From Aminobacter ciceronei (GTDB taxonomy: Bacteria > Pseudomonadota > Alphaproteobacteria > Rhizobiales > Rhizobiaceae), in NCBI RefSeq assembly GCF_014138625.1, contig NZ_JACJHY010000007.1:1-64000 (forward strand): DNA of 64,000 nt, written 5' to 3'. The stretch's first letter is position 1. Each line of letters starts with the position of its first letter. A model generated the notes under the pieces. That model worked only from the letters and a program-made list of their open reading frames with translations, was not told where the DNA came from and ran no database searches. Positions 35,348 to 45,393 of the stretch are shown piece after piece. Both the position numbers and the translations under genes were made by a program.

Positions 35348-37177
35348 TTGGCCGCAAAAATCCTGCAAATCGAAAATCTGGTTACAACCTTTGATACCGC
35401 CGAAGGAGGTTTTAATGCCGTCGATGGCGTATCGCTCTATATCGAGGAAGGTGAAACCCTCGCAGTCGTTGGAGAATCGGGTAGCGGAAAGAGCGTCACG
35501 GCCCTCTCGATAATGCGGCTGACACCGCCCAACTCGAGCAAGATTGAGGGCGCCATCTGGTTTGAGGGCAAGAACCTGCTCACTTTGCCGGACGACGAGA
35601 TCCGCCAAATCCGCGGCAACAAGATCGCCATGATATTCCAGGAGCCGATGACCTCTCTCAATCCGGTCTATTCCATTGGATCCCAGATTGGTGAGGCCTT
35701 GATCACGCATCGCGGGCTCTCGCATTCGGAAGCCAAGGCGGAAACCATCCGCCTGCTTGAAAAGGTCCGCATACCGACTGCGAAGTCGAGAATCCGGGAC
35801 TATCCGCACAATTTCTCTGGCGGCATGCGCCAGCGCGTCATGATTGCTATGGCCCTAGCCTGCAACCCCAAGATTCTGATTGCCGACGAGCCTACTACCG
35901 CGCTCGACGTGACGATTCAAGCGCAGATCCTCGATCTGATAAAGTCTCTTCAAAAGGAAGAGGGTATGTCTGTTCTCTTTATCACGCACGATATGGGCGT
36001 GGTGGCGGAGATCGCAGACCGGACCGTCGTGATGTACAATGGCGAGGCCGTTGAGACGGGCGCTACCGCTGACATATTCGCGCATCCGAAGCATCCCTAT
36101 ACGCGTGCGCTGCTTGCTGCTGTGCCCAGGCTTGGATCCATGGAAGGTCGCAAGCGGCCTATGCGATTTCCTGTCGTCAATCGCGTGACAGGTGAGTGCG
36201 ACGTTCCGGTCGAAGTGCCCGATACCGTCAAGATCACGCAGAGGCCGCTACTAGAGGTCAAGGGCCTAACAAAGCGCTTCGACATGCGCTCGGGCATACT
36301 CTCGCCTGTGAAAGGCAGAGTCCATGCGGTGGAGAACGTCTCGTTTAACGTCAATGTTGGCGAGACGCTCGCATTAGTCGGCGAGTCGGGTTGCGGTAAA
36401 TCGACGACTGGACGCGCAGTGTTGCGGCTGTCCGATCCGGATTCAGGAACCTTGGCGCTCAACGGTGTTGATCTGATGAAGCTCAACAAGGCTGAATTGC
36501 GGAACGCCCGCAGACAAATGCAAATGATCTTTCAGGATCCGTTCGCCAGTCTGAACCCGCGATTGAGCATCGGCGCCGCAGTCGCGGAACCTCTGTTAGC
36601 CAACAAGCTTGCTACTCGCTCCCAAGCGCGGGAGAAGGTGGCCGATCTTCTCCGTCAGGTCGGCTTGCAGCCGGAGATGGCGGAACGTTTTCCGCACGAG
36701 TTCTCAGGCGGACAGCGCCAGCGCATATGCATCGCGCGAGCGCTTTCGCTTGAGCCGGGGCTGATAGTGGCGGACGAGGCCGTTTCGGCACTCGACGTAT
36801 CCGTCAAGGCCCAAGTCGTGAACCTGATGCTAGACCTGCAGGCCCGCATGGGCTTGGGTTACTTGTTCATCTCTCACGACATGGGCGTTGTAGAGCGGGT
36901 CAGCCACCGCGTGGCCGTGATGTACCTAGGCGAGATTGTAGAGATCGGGTCGCGTGAGGCGATCTTCCAGAACCCGCAGCACCCATACACGAAACGACTG
37001 TTGGCGGCGGTGCCGGTAGCCGATCCGACGCGGCGGCCCGAGAGAAGGGCCGCCTTGAACGGGGAGATCAAAAGCCCAGTCAGGTCACCAGACTATGTCC
37101 CGCCCGTGCGTCAGTTCCGTCAGGTGTCACCCGGCCACTCGGTGATGGTTTCGTACGACGAACTGATGCCGAATTAG
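35348..37177 (+). CDS. Peptide/opine ABC transporter, fused double ATPase (DppD-DppF type)
   Basis: A 609-residue protein with two complete ABC ATPase domains. The first has Walker A GESGSGKS, signature [15 protein letters not shown] and [10 protein letters not shown]; the second, from about residue 300, has [23 protein letters not shown] and [10 protein letters not shown]. Each half ends with the oligopeptide-type tail ([26 protein letters not shown]). The start is a TTG at 35348 behind a GGAGG site at about 35334. Fusion of the DppD and DppF subunits is common in rhizobial importers. In the second half Walker B reads DEAVSALD, with Ala-Val in place of Pro-Thr, a known tolerated variant. Confidence 0.93.
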   Translation: MAAKILQIENLVTTFDTAEGGFNAVDGVSLYIEEGETLAVVGESGSGKSVTALSIMRLTPPNSSKIEGAIWFEGKNLLTLPDDEIRQIRGNKIAMIFQEPMTSLNPVYSIGSQIGEALITHRGLSHSEAKAETIRLLEKVRIPTAKSRIRDYPHNFSGGMRQRVMIAMALACNPKILIADEPTTALDVTIQAQILDLIKSLQKEEGMSVLFITHDMGVVAEIADRTVVMYNGEAVETGATADIFAHPKHPYTRALLAAVPRLGSMEGRKRPMRFPVVNRVTGECDVPVEVPDTVKITQRPLLEVKGLTKRFDMRSGILSPVKGRVHAVENVSFNVNVGETLALVGESGCGKSTTGRAVLRLSDPDSGTLALNGVDLMKLNKAELRNARRQMQMIFQDPFASLNPRLSIGAAVAEPLLANKLATRSQAREKVADLLRQVGLQPEMAERFPHEFSGGQRQRICIARALSLEPGLIVADEAVSALDVSVKAQVVNLMLDLQARMGLGYLFISHDMGVVERVSHRVAVMYLGEIVEIGSREAIFQNPQHPYTKRLLAAVPVADPTRRPERRAALNGEIKSPVRSPDYVPPVRQFRQVSPGHSVMVSYDELMPN

Positions 37178-37331
37178 GTATCGGGACACGCGGTTAGAGT
37201 CTTCAGTAGAAGTGCCGCCTTCCACCCCGCTTCGATTCAGACGGGGGTTGGCGAGAAAAGTAGGGCATCGGCTACCCAAAGGCATCGCGTTAGCCACGTG
37301 TTTGGTGCTGCACCCGTACCGAACCTAAGGA

Positions 37332-38261
37332 ATGAGGATTCCAGTGTTACAATTCACCAAGAAAATGACCGAACTAATACTCCTGCTGCTGTGCGTGTCA
37401 TTTATTGCATTTATGGTGCCGCGCTTGATTCCTGGCGACCCGGCCAGGCTATTCGCCGGATTGGACGCTCCGGCAGAAGTTGTCGCGGCCATACGGACGG
37501 AGTGGGGCTTTGACCAGCCTCTCGTCGTGCAATACTGGACCTTCTTGACGAAAGCCCTGCAAGGCGATTTGGGATTCTCCATCCATTTCAAGCAGCCGGT
37601 AATGCAGGAGATCTTGATCAGGCTTCCCTCAAGTATCGAACTAGCAGTCGCCGCAACGGCTATCTCCGTCCTGATCGGCGTTCCGCTCGGTATTGCATCC
37701 GCCCTGCACCGGAGAAAGTTGATCGACAAAGTCGCGACCTTCTCCTCCATTTTGGGCATCTCTACCCCGATCTTCGTAGCGGGCTTATGCCTTATGTATA
37801 TCTTCTCGATGAGGCTCGGATGGTTTCCGGCATCGGGAAGAGGATCGCTCTCAAAGCTTGTTCTGCCCGCACTCACTTTGGGTCTTTACAATACAGCGCT
37901 GATTACCCGTCTAACCCGTTCGACAATGCTCGACGCGCTAAACACGGATTACATCAGGACGGCGAGAGCGAAAGGCTTGAGCGAAAGAGTGGTCATCTAC
38001 AAACACGCGCTAAGAAACGCGATCCTTCCAGTATATACGATCGTAGGATTGAACATCGGCTATCTCATCGGAAGCTCTGTAATCATAGAAGCCGTCTTCG
38101 GTAGAGGAGGGCTCGGGTCAGTGCTGGTCGACGCGGTAAAGTGGCGGGATTACCCCCTCGCACAGGGATCGATACTCGCTTTTGCGATCGTCATTATCCT
38201 CGTGAATCGGTTTGTCGATTGGTCGTATCCATTCGTTGACCCAAGAATTAAAGGAAACTGA
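37332..38261 (+). CDS. Peptide/opine ABC transporter permease (DppB type)
   Basis: A 309-residue permease with six membrane helices and the DppB hallmarks: N-terminal helix ending VPRLIPGDPARLF, the VVQYWTFLTKALQGDLGFS segment, and the EAA loop YIRTARAKGLSERVVIYKHA. It begins at ATG 37332, about 150 bp after the ATPase stop, and ends 2 bp before the second permease gene. It forms the channel with that protein. Family assignment is unambiguous; substrate is inferred from the neighbouring oxidase genes. Confidence 0.93.
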   Translation: MRIPVLQFTKKMTELILLLLCVSFIAFMVPRLIPGDPARLFAGLDAPAEVVAAIRTEWGFDQPLVVQYWTFLTKALQGDLGFSIHFKQPVMQEILIRLPSSIELAVAATAISVLIGVPLGIASALHRRKLIDKVATFSSILGISTPIFVAGLCLMYIFSMRLGWFPASGRGSLSKLVLPALTLGLYNTALITRLTRSTMLDALNTDYIRTARAKGLSERVVIYKHALRNAILPVYTIVGLNIGYLIGSSVIIEAVFGRGGLGSVLVDAVKWRDYPLAQGSILAFAIVIILVNRFVDWSYPFVDPRIKGN

Positions 38262-38263
38262 AA

Positions 38264-39160
38264 ATGGGTAACGGTGACGTCGCCAGAATTATAGCTGCCA
38301 TCAGAGGAGACAAGGCGGCCCTCGCCGGCAGTCTTGCGGTTTTATTCTTTATCGTGCTTTGTCTAGGCGGAGCACTGATAGTCCCATATTCCGCCGCGAC
38401 AATGCCTAATCTTTCGATGGCAATGTTACTCCCGGGTGAGAGGGGTACTTTGCTGGGAACCGACGAACTCGGGCGAGACATGCTCGCGCGCATTATCTGG
38501 GGCGGCCAGAATTCACTGGTCATTGGATTGACGAGCGCGGTTCTCGGCGCGCTTCCCGGCGTAATAATTGGTCTATTTGCGGGTTACTATTCCGAGAGCC
38601 CGATTTCGACAGCCATCATGCGATTGATGGATGTCCTCCTGGCCATGCCGAGAATACTGCTCGGCATCATCGTGGTTACAATCCTCGGTCCCGGCGAGTT
38701 CAGCATTTCATTGGCTATTGGTGTGTCGACCATCCCGAGTTTCGCGCGCATAACGCGAGCCTCGACCTTGGCCCTGCGCAGTGCCGTGTTCGTCGAGGCA
38801 TCGAGAGCCATTGGAAACTATGATAGGGTCACCCTCATCAAACATATCCTCCCGAACATCTTATCCCCGCTCATCGTGCAATTCACCTTGGATGCCGGTC
38901 AAGCGATTCTTATGGCAAGCGGTCTCAGTTTCCTCGGCCTGGGTCCTCAGCCTCCTGCGGCGGAATGGGGTCTAATGATAGCACAGGCGCGGGTGCATCT
39001 CTTTTCTAATCCGCAGTTGGTCCTGATACCTGGTCTCTGTCTTCTCTTCGTTACTTTGGGGTTCAACATCGTCGGTGACAGCCTGCGCGACGCGATTGAT
39101 CCCAGCCTTGGAAGGGTAAGTCGCAGCATTCGGTCGGCTGGCGTTGTTACAGCTCGCTGA
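38264..39160 (+). CDS. Peptide/opine ABC transporter permease (DppC type)
   Basis: A 298-residue permease of the DppC group: GTDELGRDMLARIIWGGQNS after the first helix, PGVIIGLFAGYY, MDVLLAMPRILLGIIVV and the EAA loop FVEASRAIGNYDRVTLIKHI are typical. Its ATG at 38264 comes 2 bp after the dppB-like stop, with an AAGGAAA ribosome site in the upstream gene. It closes the four-gene importer operon. A bidirectional hairpin at 39356-39389 separates it from the convergent LysR gene. Confidence 0.93.
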   Translation: MGNGDVARIIAAIRGDKAALAGSLAVLFFIVLCLGGALIVPYSAATMPNLSMAMLLPGERGTLLGTDELGRDMLARIIWGGQNSLVIGLTSAVLGALPGVIIGLFAGYYSESPISTAIMRLMDVLLAMPRILLGIIVVTILGPGEFSISLAIGVSTIPSFARITRASTLALRSAVFVEASRAIGNYDRVTLIKHILPNILSPLIVQFTLDAGQAILMASGLSFLGLGPQPPAAEWGLMIAQARVHLFSNPQLVLIPGLCLLFVTLGFNIVGDSLRDAIDPSLGRVSRSIRSAGVVTAR

Positions 39161-39355
39161 TCGCAAGCTGTACCGGCAAAACCTCCGGGGACCTGTCAAG
39201 CCGCTCTGGTGCAGTGGAGAGATTCCGCAGACCCTGTTCGCTCGGCTATAGGCGAACCTCAAAGACAAGCGGCAACGGCAATCGGAGCAAGTCAGGTATG
39301 GCCGATTTCAGGTTGCGTAAGCCATCAGCCCACGAGTGGCTCTTGTAGTTGGAGG

Positions 39356-39389
39356 CCAGCGGGCACGGCACAAAAGCGATGCCCGCTGG
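39356..39389. terminator. Inverted repeat between convergent dppC-like and lysR genes
   Basis: CCAGCGGGCA (39356-39365) pairs perfectly with TGCCCGCTGG (39380-39389) around a 14-nt loop. It lies between two convergent genes and so could end transcription from both sides. No strong T-run follows, so efficiency is uncertain. Confidence 0.6.
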
Positions 39390-39407
39390 ACTGATCTGAG
39401 AAAAGCA

Positions 39408-40343
39408 CTACTGGATTAGTTCGGGCCTCGCTGGAAGCAGCGTCGCGATTTGCTGCCGGTCTTCGACGACTAGTGCTTTCAGTATCTCCACAAAGTTCGC
39501 AACAGGGCGACCGAGCGGTTTTCCCTTTGGGAATATCATAACGGCCTTGTGTCTTGGTGCTGGAACGAATGGCCTCACAATTAGACTTCCGTGAAGATAC
39601 TCCCGCGCGACGTGTGGGTTGACGACAGCAACGCCTGCGCCTTGCATGACGAGCGAACAGGTTATTGCGCTGTACGAGGTTTCGATAACTGCCGACACAC
39701 TGACGCCAGCATCGAGCAATATTCGATCCATCGCCGCGCGTGGAGGATCGCCCTGGGGAAACGTAATGAGTCTTTCCCCCACCAAATCCTCAGGCGTAAC
39801 GACAGTCTTGTTGGCCAGCCGATGGGTGGCGTGCATGATGCACACGCCATCGGCCGTGTAGAGGATTTCCCGTTGAAGCATGTCGTCTCCATCCGGGTGC
39901 GAGATCACCGCGATGTCGCACGTATGCTCTCGCACCCAACCCGAAAGAACGTCAGAATGGCTGGTTTGAATTGACAGCCTGACCTCGGGGAAGGCATCTC
40001 CAAACCGCTTCACCGCTCGGGGAATAAGAGAAAGCGACAAAGCCTGTACTGCTCCTACCCGCAACATTCCACTACCCGATCGCTGTATGCGACCTGCGGT
40101 TTCGGTCAATTTTTGCAGGCCGACAAAGCTGCGCTGCACCTCTTCGAAGAGCGCAATAGCGTCAGCGGTGGGAAGCAGCTTGCCGGGCACGCGTTCAAAA
40201 AGTTTAAGGCCCGTTTCCTTTTCAAGTCGCGATATCGATCTGCTGACGTTGGGCTGTGAGGTGTGTAGCAGGCTGGCTGCCCCCGTCATCGAGCCTGAAA
40301 GCATCACGGCGTTGAAAGTTTCGAAGTAGCTCAATTTTATCAT
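39408..40343 (-). CDS. LysR-family transcriptional regulator (opine-type)
   Basis: A 311-residue LysR protein. The winged HTH is FETFNAVMLSGSMTGAASLL, QPNVSRSISRLEKETGLKLF; the effector domain has LRVGAVQALSLSLIPRAV, VRLSIQTSH, GERLITFPQGDPPR and VMQGAGVAVVNPHVA. Similar regulators (OccR/NocR type) govern opine uptake and oxidation operons. It sits between the ABC operon and the oxidase operon, pointing away from the latter, which suggests it controls both. The inducer is unknown. Confidence 0.9.
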   Translation of the reverse strand: MIKLSYFETFNAVMLSGSMTGAASLLHTSQPNVSRSISRLEKETGLKLFERVPGKLLPTADAIALFEEVQRSFVGLQKLTETAGRIQRSGSGMLRVGAVQALSLSLIPRAVKRFGDAFPEVRLSIQTSHSDVLSGWVREHTCDIAVISHPDGDDMLQREILYTADGVCIMHATHRLANKTVVTPEDLVGERLITFPQGDPPRAAMDRILLDAGVSVSAVIETSYSAITCSLVMQGAGVAVVNPHVAREYLHGSLIVRPFVPAPRHKAVMIFPKGKPLGRPVANFVEILKALVVEDRQQIATLLPARPELIQ

Positions 40344-41322
40344 CGGGAGGTCTCCCTAACTTGCACTCAAGACTCTCCAACAGGCCAAGCGCTCATATGG
40401 GTTTTTACCATATCATCAGCGTATAAGCCACATACATAAGTTTATTTGCCGAATAGAATCTGAATCTTGTGTTTATACGCTACCAACGCCCAGCATGCGT
40501 AAGTCATACGTGACTGCATTAGTCGGGAGGAAATGCGGCTCGTAAAGCATGACTCTAAGAGGCTTCTCTGATTGGTTCGTAGTGCTCCTGCACGATTCTC
40601 GGACCGCTCCGCGGGCTATTTTCGCCTCTGCACGATTGGCGCTTGGACCGCTACCTATTTGGGGCAGGAGAGCCAGACGGCTCGATCTGTTTCACGACCT
40701 TGCGAACATTGTTTCGGCAGGTTCGGGACTGCCAACGAGATCGCCTCGCCCATCGACAGGACAACGACCAACTTGCGGGCCAACGCCCTGCGGCTTGACC
40801 ATTTTTTCGAAAGCACGAGCAGGGAATGCAGGGAGCGGTGAGGGCCAGTTTGTAGCCCCAGCGCGGCTGACCTTGCCCTGGTGAGCCTTACCGGACTGGT
40901 AGCGCGCTCACGTCAGTCCTAGGTGCGGTGTGCGAGCGGCCGAACGCTCCGGCGGGTGGCCTTCCCAGCAACCACTTCCATCAACGTGGATATTGAATCA
41001 ACAGTGAAGGCTAACCACGCCACAATCGATTCATCGATCACAGGATCTACTGCCCGTGTTTGACGCTTTCTTAACCGCGAAGCTTCTGATGCCACATCAA
41101 AGGGCAAGACCTTCCCCGCTTCGATCATCTCTATGAAAACCTTCAGGTAGCCATGAGCGCCGTTTAAGGCGCTTCAAAATGGCCACGTGTGACGACCTGT
41201 TGAATTCATTGATGATCAATATCCGCCTCAAGGGCTCCGATAAGCTACCTGCGGAAATGATCCCATATCTCATACGTATGATGCCTATGCGTTTTTCTAT
41301 TTGCTCCTTGGAGTGCCGCTAC
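40344..41322. other. 979-bp region upstream of lysR, no intact gene
   Basis: The 100 bp before the LysR start are AT-rich (about 40380-40470), the likely LysR promoter/operator. Further right, frames on both strands are short; a minus-strand frame at 40919-41128 (IEAGKVLPFDVASEASRLRK) looks coding-like but is unrecognised and ends early. With the IS110 debris at 41323-42000, this region reads as insertion-sequence scar tissue. Confidence 0.4.
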
Positions 41323-42000
41323 TTAGCGTGAAGCGACGAGTGGTCGTGACTGCTGTGGATGCGACTTAGGTTCTTTGAAAGGAAATACTTCCGTGGTCGG
41401 GAGCAAGAAATGAGACTTCCTGTGGCAACCAGTTTTGAGAATGGCTCGAGCGGCGGGACGTTTGCGAGGATCGTTGGGCACGGCGTAGTGCGGTGCATTC
41501 CAGCGGATACGCAGCCAAGCGCGAGCGTTGGCGGCCCATGGGCTGGCTTGCCGGGAGTTGTTAGCGAAGCACATGACGGCGGCGCGCAGCCGATTGTTGC
41601 GCGCCCATTGCGAACCGACGCTACAAGATCGCCAGCTTTGCTAGCTGACCGGCGCGATGCCGGCCTCGGCGACGAGGTGATCCTCGATTTGGAAGCGGGC
41701 GCGCGCATCGCCCAGTTCGGCGGTGAGCTGAGTGCGCACCAGCGCCCGCAGGACCTTGATTTTTGGCCTGAGCGGCGCCAGTCGGTGGCCGTCTGGGCGC
41801 AGGATGACGGCAAAGATGTCGGCGTCGCCAAGGTCGCACTTGGCGGCCACGGTGAGGTGGTGGGGCCGGCATGCATTGACAGCATTGGGATGAATCGGCG
41901 TGAAGACGAACCCGTTCTCGACCAGCAAGGAAACCCTCACGAAGTCCTCAGCAATCGGCGCTCCGGACGCATCTTGGTCGAGGTGGCGCATCTTCCTTTA
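41323..42000 (-). pseudogene. IS110-family transposase remnant, deleted and frameshifted
   Basis: On the minus strand, 41991-41641 encodes parts of the DEDD domain (VENGFVFTPIHPNAVNACRP, CDLGDADIFAVILRPDGHR, LAPLRPKIKVLRALVR), matching the IS110 pattern P-V-H-P-N...S-D-x-x-D-A...L-R-T-D-G-H-R-L. It then jumps to EDHLVAEAGIAPVS and stops. A second frame continues with NNRLRAAVMCFANNSRQASP, WAANARAWLR, the C-terminal IS110 region. So the gene has an internal deletion and a frameshift and cannot be active. It lies immediately upstream of the oxidase operon and may mark how that module arrived. Confidence 0.75.
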
Positions 42001-42146
42001 GCTCGTCTGGAACGTCCGGCTACATCATCGCCGCAAGTCTCATTTGAGGCCTCGAGAAGCGAGCAGACTTGGCGGTCGTTACGGCGGCGCGGGCCCAACG
42101 CCCAAACAATCCTTAAGATGATTCAGCGCCATCGTGAGGTTGCCTG

Positions 42147-43286
42147 ATGAGCATTGCGCAGTTGACGGTGGTCGGGGGAGGTCTCGTCGGTGCGGCAATC
42201 GCATACGGCGCAGCGCGATCTGGCATTTCGGTCAGGGTGCTGGATCAAGGTGACGCGGCATTTCGAGCGTCCAGGGGCAACTTTGGGCTTGTCTGGGTCT
42301 CAAGCAAAGGGAACAAGATGCCGCGTTATGCCCGCTGGAGCCGCGAAGCGGTGACAATCTGGCCCGAGTTGCACAAAGAACTGCTGGAACTGACTGGCGT
42401 TGACACCGGACTTCATCAACCCGGCGGATTCTGGTTGGGCTTCAGCGAGCAGGACGTCGAAGCGCGCGCGGATTTGCTGAAGCGCATCAATTGCGAGGTT
42501 GGCGGGGAAATCCCCTTCAAGATGATGGAGCCTTCCGAACTCAAGCAGTTTCTGCCCGGGCTAGGCTCGGCTGTCGTTGGCGGCAGCTTCTGCGCGCTGG
42601 ACGGACACGCAAATCCTCTCATGTTGCTTCGAGCGCTGCACGCGGGTCTGAAGGAGAAGGGAGCAGAAACAATCTCAGGTGTCGATGTCACCGAGATTCG
42701 ACGCGATCCTGACACGACTCAGTTCCAAATAATTGGACGCGACGGTCAACGCTGGAAAAGTGATAGACTGGTGCTAGCTGCAGGGCTCGGCAACGCCAAT
42801 TTGGCACCACAGGTGGGGCTAGAAGTACCGATCACCACCACGCGGGGTCAGATCCTGATTACAGAGCGGCTCAAGCCATTCCTCGACTTTCCAACGAACA
42901 AGGTAAGGCAAACGCGCGAAGGCAGTGTCCAGATTGGCTCAACCTCTGAAGACGTCGGCTTCAACGACGGAACGACCACCGACAAGATCGAGTGGCTCGC
43001 ACGACGCGCGGTCGCGACCTTTCCGGCATTGGCAAATGCTCGCCTCGTGCGCGCGTGGGGGGCACTCCGACCGCTCACGGCAGACGGCTATCCTGTCTAT
43101 CAGGGTTCTACGTCATGCCCTGGCGCTTTTGTCGCCACCTGCCACAGCGGCGTGACGCTTGCTGCGATTCACGCTTTCGTCCTCGCCCCCTGGATGGCAG
43201 GTCTGACCTGTGCGCCTCCTGACATCGAGTGCTTTTTGGGTGACCGCTTCCGGGACCCCAATGCGAGTTTTTCCCATGACCACTAA
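42147..43286 (+). CDS. FAD-dependent amine/opine oxidase, subunit B-like
   Basis: A 379-residue DAO-family flavoprotein: the FAD motif LTVVGGGLVGAAIAYGAARSG at the N-terminus, HQPGGFWLGFSEQD, GHANPLMLLRALHAGLKEKG, TTRGQILITERL and the C-terminal RAWGALRPLTADGYPVYQG with CHSGVTLAA. With the following 2Fe-2S protein and the NAD/FAD protein it forms the three-part oxidase seen in octopine/nopaline oxidases and in D-hydroxyproline dehydrogenases; this subunit carries the substrate-oxidising flavin. Genes overlap or abut. Secondary amines derived from amino acids are the likely substrates. Confidence 0.88.
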   Translation: MSIAQLTVVGGGLVGAAIAYGAARSGISVRVLDQGDAAFRASRGNFGLVWVSSKGNKMPRYARWSREAVTIWPELHKELLELTGVDTGLHQPGGFWLGFSEQDVEARADLLKRINCEVGGEIPFKMMEPSELKQFLPGLGSAVVGGSFCALDGHANPLMLLRALHAGLKEKGAETISGVDVTEIRRDPDTTQFQIIGRDGQRWKSDRLVLAAGLGNANLAPQVGLEVPITTTRGQILITERLKPFLDFPTNKVRQTREGSVQIGSTSEDVGFNDGTTTDKIEWLARRAVATFPALANARLVRAWGALRPLTADGYPVYQGSTSCPGAFVATCHSGVTLAAIHAFVLAPWMAGLTCAPPDIECFLGDRFRDPNASFSHDH

Positions 43287-43608
43287 GTCACTTTTTGCAA
43301 TTTCATCATCGGCTAAGCCTGAGACTGTAATGATCGCATTCGAAGGCAATCCCCTGAAAGTACCCGCGGGAATCAGTGTCGCGGCCGCCCTGCTCGCGAG
43401 CGGCGCTCGCCACTTTCGGTCCAGCGTCGTGGGGCAAGCTCCACGAGCGCCTTATTGCATGATGGGAGTGTGCTTCGAGTGCCTTGTTGAGATCGACGGC
43501 GTTCCAGCTCAGCAGGGCTGCGCAGTTTCCGTAAGGGAAGGAATGAGGATCAGTCGGCAAGATGGTGCCGTTGAACTCGCTGACCTCAGCTTCGGAGAAA
43601 CGTCATGA
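43276..43608 (+). CDS. 2Fe-2S ferredoxin-like oxidase subunit
   Basis: A 110-residue Fer2-type subunit. The cluster ligands are C-x4-C-x2-C in APYCMMGVCFECLVEIDG and a fourth Cys in QQGCAVSV. It starts in the 3' end of the subunit B gene (ATG 43276; ATG 43261 is possible) and its stop overlaps the ATG of the next gene by 4 bp. Such small Fe-S subunits pass electrons between the two flavoproteins of opine oxidase-like complexes. The family and position leave little doubt. Confidence 0.9.
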   Translation: MTTKSLFAISSSAKPETVMIAFEGNPLKVPAGISVAAALLASGARHFRSSVVGQAPRAPYCMMGVCFECLVEIDGVPAQQGCAVSVREGMRISRQDGAVELADLSFGETS

Positions 43609-44975
43609 CGGGCGTGGTATCGGACCTAATCGTCATCGGGTCGGGCCCTGCTGGCATGGCTGCGGCCTGTCAGGCGCGGGATCTGGGGCTCACGGTCACC
43701 GTATTGGACGAACAGGTGACAATCGGCGGCCAGATTTACCGCAATATCGAAACTGCGCCTGCGGAACGTCTCGAGATTTTAGGCAAGGACTATGCCGACG
43801 GGCTCACGCTCGCAGCTCAGTTCCGTGTGAGCGGATCAGAGTACATCGGCGGCGCCGCCGTTTGGAACCTTACGCCAGAGGGTGTGATAGACTATGTTGC
43901 TGATCGCAAGGCACGCCAGATCGTTGGTAAGACCGTTCTCATTGCGAGCGGCGCAATGGAGCGACCCTTCCCTATCAAGGGATGGACATTGCCCGGCGTC
44001 ATGGGAGCAGGAGCCGGACAAATCCTCCTCAAGAGTTCCGGTGCGCTGCCAAACGAGCCTGTCGTCCTCGCTGGTGCTGGGCCGCTCCTCTACTTGCTGG
44101 CTTGGCAATATTTGCGCGCCGGGGCGAAGATCGGCGCCCTCGTCGATACAACCTCGTTCTCGGATAAGTTGCGTGCGCTGCGTCACTTGCCCGCTTTGCT
44201 CCTAGGATGGAGAGATCTATTAAAAGGACTCAAACTCCTCGCTGCTCTGCGGCGCCATGGCGTGCCCGTCTTTTCCGGCGCCGCCAAGCTTGTGGTCGAA
44301 GGAGAGACGCAGGCTACCGGACTGACATTCGTCAGCGGAGGTAAACGGCGACATGTCCCGACCTCACTGTTGCTCCTGCATCAAGGCGTGGTTCCTAACA
44401 CGCAGCTCAGTTGGTCGCTCGGCGCACAGCATCGCTGGAGCCCCGAGCAGTTGTGCTGGCAGCCGGTTACAGACACATGGGGGCGCCTCGGACAGACAGC
44501 GATCTATGTCGCGGGAGACAGTCGTTCGATCGTCGGTGCCCAGGCATCTGCCGTGCAAGGCCAGTTGACTGCCCTGGCGATTGCGCAGCATCTCGGAAAG
44601 ATCGGCGACTCAGCGCAGCGTGCGGCCAGGCTGCGGCGCAGACTGGCGGGCTACACTCACATTCGTCCGTTCCTGGATGCGCTCTACCGTCCGCAGGACG
44701 AAAACCGGATTCCGTCGGACAATGACGTCTTGGTTTGCCGGTGCGAAGAAGTCTCAGCCGGGAACATTAGGCATTACGTCAGCCTAGGTTGTCTTGGCCC
44801 GAACCAAACCAAGGCGTTCGGTCGTTGTGGAATGGGCCCTTGTCAGGGCCGGTTGTGCGGACTGACGGTGACCGAACTCATAGCCCGGGAGCGCGGCGTA
44901 GAACCCACCGAGGTTGGGTACTACCGCATTCGACCGCCCATCAAGCCAGTCATGCTTGGTGATTTCGTCGAATAG
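43605..44975 (+). CDS. NAD/FAD-binding opine oxidase subunit A-like with BFD-type Fe-S domain
   Basis: A 456-residue pyridine-nucleotide-disulfide type flavoprotein. The FAD motif is VIGSGPAGMAAACQARDLG, a second dinucleotide site is PVVLAGAGPLLYLLAWQYLR, and the FAD-closing motif AIYVAGDSRSIVGAQAS is near residue 305. The C-terminal 90 residues hold a BFD-like 2Fe-2S site (LVCRCEEVSAGNI, GRCGMGPCQGRLCG). This matches OoxA/NoxA and HcnB-like subunits. It is translationally coupled to the 2Fe-2S gene and followed 52 bp later by ridA. Confidence 0.9.
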   Translation: MTGVVSDLIVIGSGPAGMAAACQARDLGLTVTVLDEQVTIGGQIYRNIETAPAERLEILGKDYADGLTLAAQFRVSGSEYIGGAAVWNLTPEGVIDYVADRKARQIVGKTVLIASGAMERPFPIKGWTLPGVMGAGAGQILLKSSGALPNEPVVLAGAGPLLYLLAWQYLRAGAKIGALVDTTSFSDKLRALRHLPALLLGWRDLLKGLKLLAALRRHGVPVFSGAAKLVVEGETQATGLTFVSGGKRRHVPTSLLLLHQGVVPNTQLSWSLGAQHRWSPEQLCWQPVTDTWGRLGQTAIYVAGDSRSIVGAQASAVQGQLTALAIAQHLGKIGDSAQRAARLRRRLAGYTHIRPFLDALYRPQDENRIPSDNDVLVCRCEEVSAGNIRHYVSLGCLGPNQTKAFGRCGMGPCQGRLCGLTVTELIARERGVEPTEVGYYRIRPPIKPVMLGDFVE

Positions 44976-45027
44976 CCCGATCCGCCCATCGGCATTTTCA
45001 CAACCTAACTGTAGAAAGGATAGACTA

Positions 45028-45393
45028 GTGAGCAACATATTCCGGATTGAGACAGACAGACGCCGCAGCCGGGCTGTCGTCTACAACGGCATCGTCTTTG
45101 TCGGCGGCATGGCTGCGGATGATCGGAGCCAGGACATTACGGGTCAGACGAAACAGGCGCTTGCTCGTGTCGAGAAGTACCTTTCCGATGCCGGCACCGA
45201 CAAGAGCCGCCTGCTCAGCGCCCAGATTTGGCTAAAGGACATTGGTCGCGATTTCGAGGCTATGAACGCGGTCTGGAACGACTGGACCGCGCCAGGTGCT
45301 TCGCCCACCCGTGCCACAGCGCAATGCGAGATGGGCGCAGCGGATGTCCTGGTGGAAATCATCGTGACCGCGGCCGTTGCCCGCACCGAATAG
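45028..45393 (+). CDS. RidA/YjgF family imine deaminase
   Basis: A 121-residue RidA-family protein: YNGIVFVGGMAADDRSQDIT, GQTKQALARVEKYLSDAGTD, LSAQIWLKDIGRDFEAMNAVW and RATAQCEMGAADVLVEIIV. The family Arg is present in PTRATAQC. I use GTG 45028 as start, 8 bp after GAAAGGA. Members remove reactive imines or enamines; here it probably hydrolyses the imine produced by the preceding amine oxidase, which supports an amino acid or opine-type substrate for the operon. Confidence 0.9.
   Translation: MSNIFRIETDRRRSRAVVYNGIVFVGGMAADDRSQDITGQTKQALARVEKYLSDAGTDKSRLLSAQIWLKDIGRDFEAMNAVWNDWTAPGASPTRATAQCEMGAADVLVEIIVTAAVARTE

Noticed and set aside
41359-42147. 262-codon plus-strand frame before the oxidase gene
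   Set aside because: It is antisense to the IS110 remnant, whose transposase motifs read on the minus strand.
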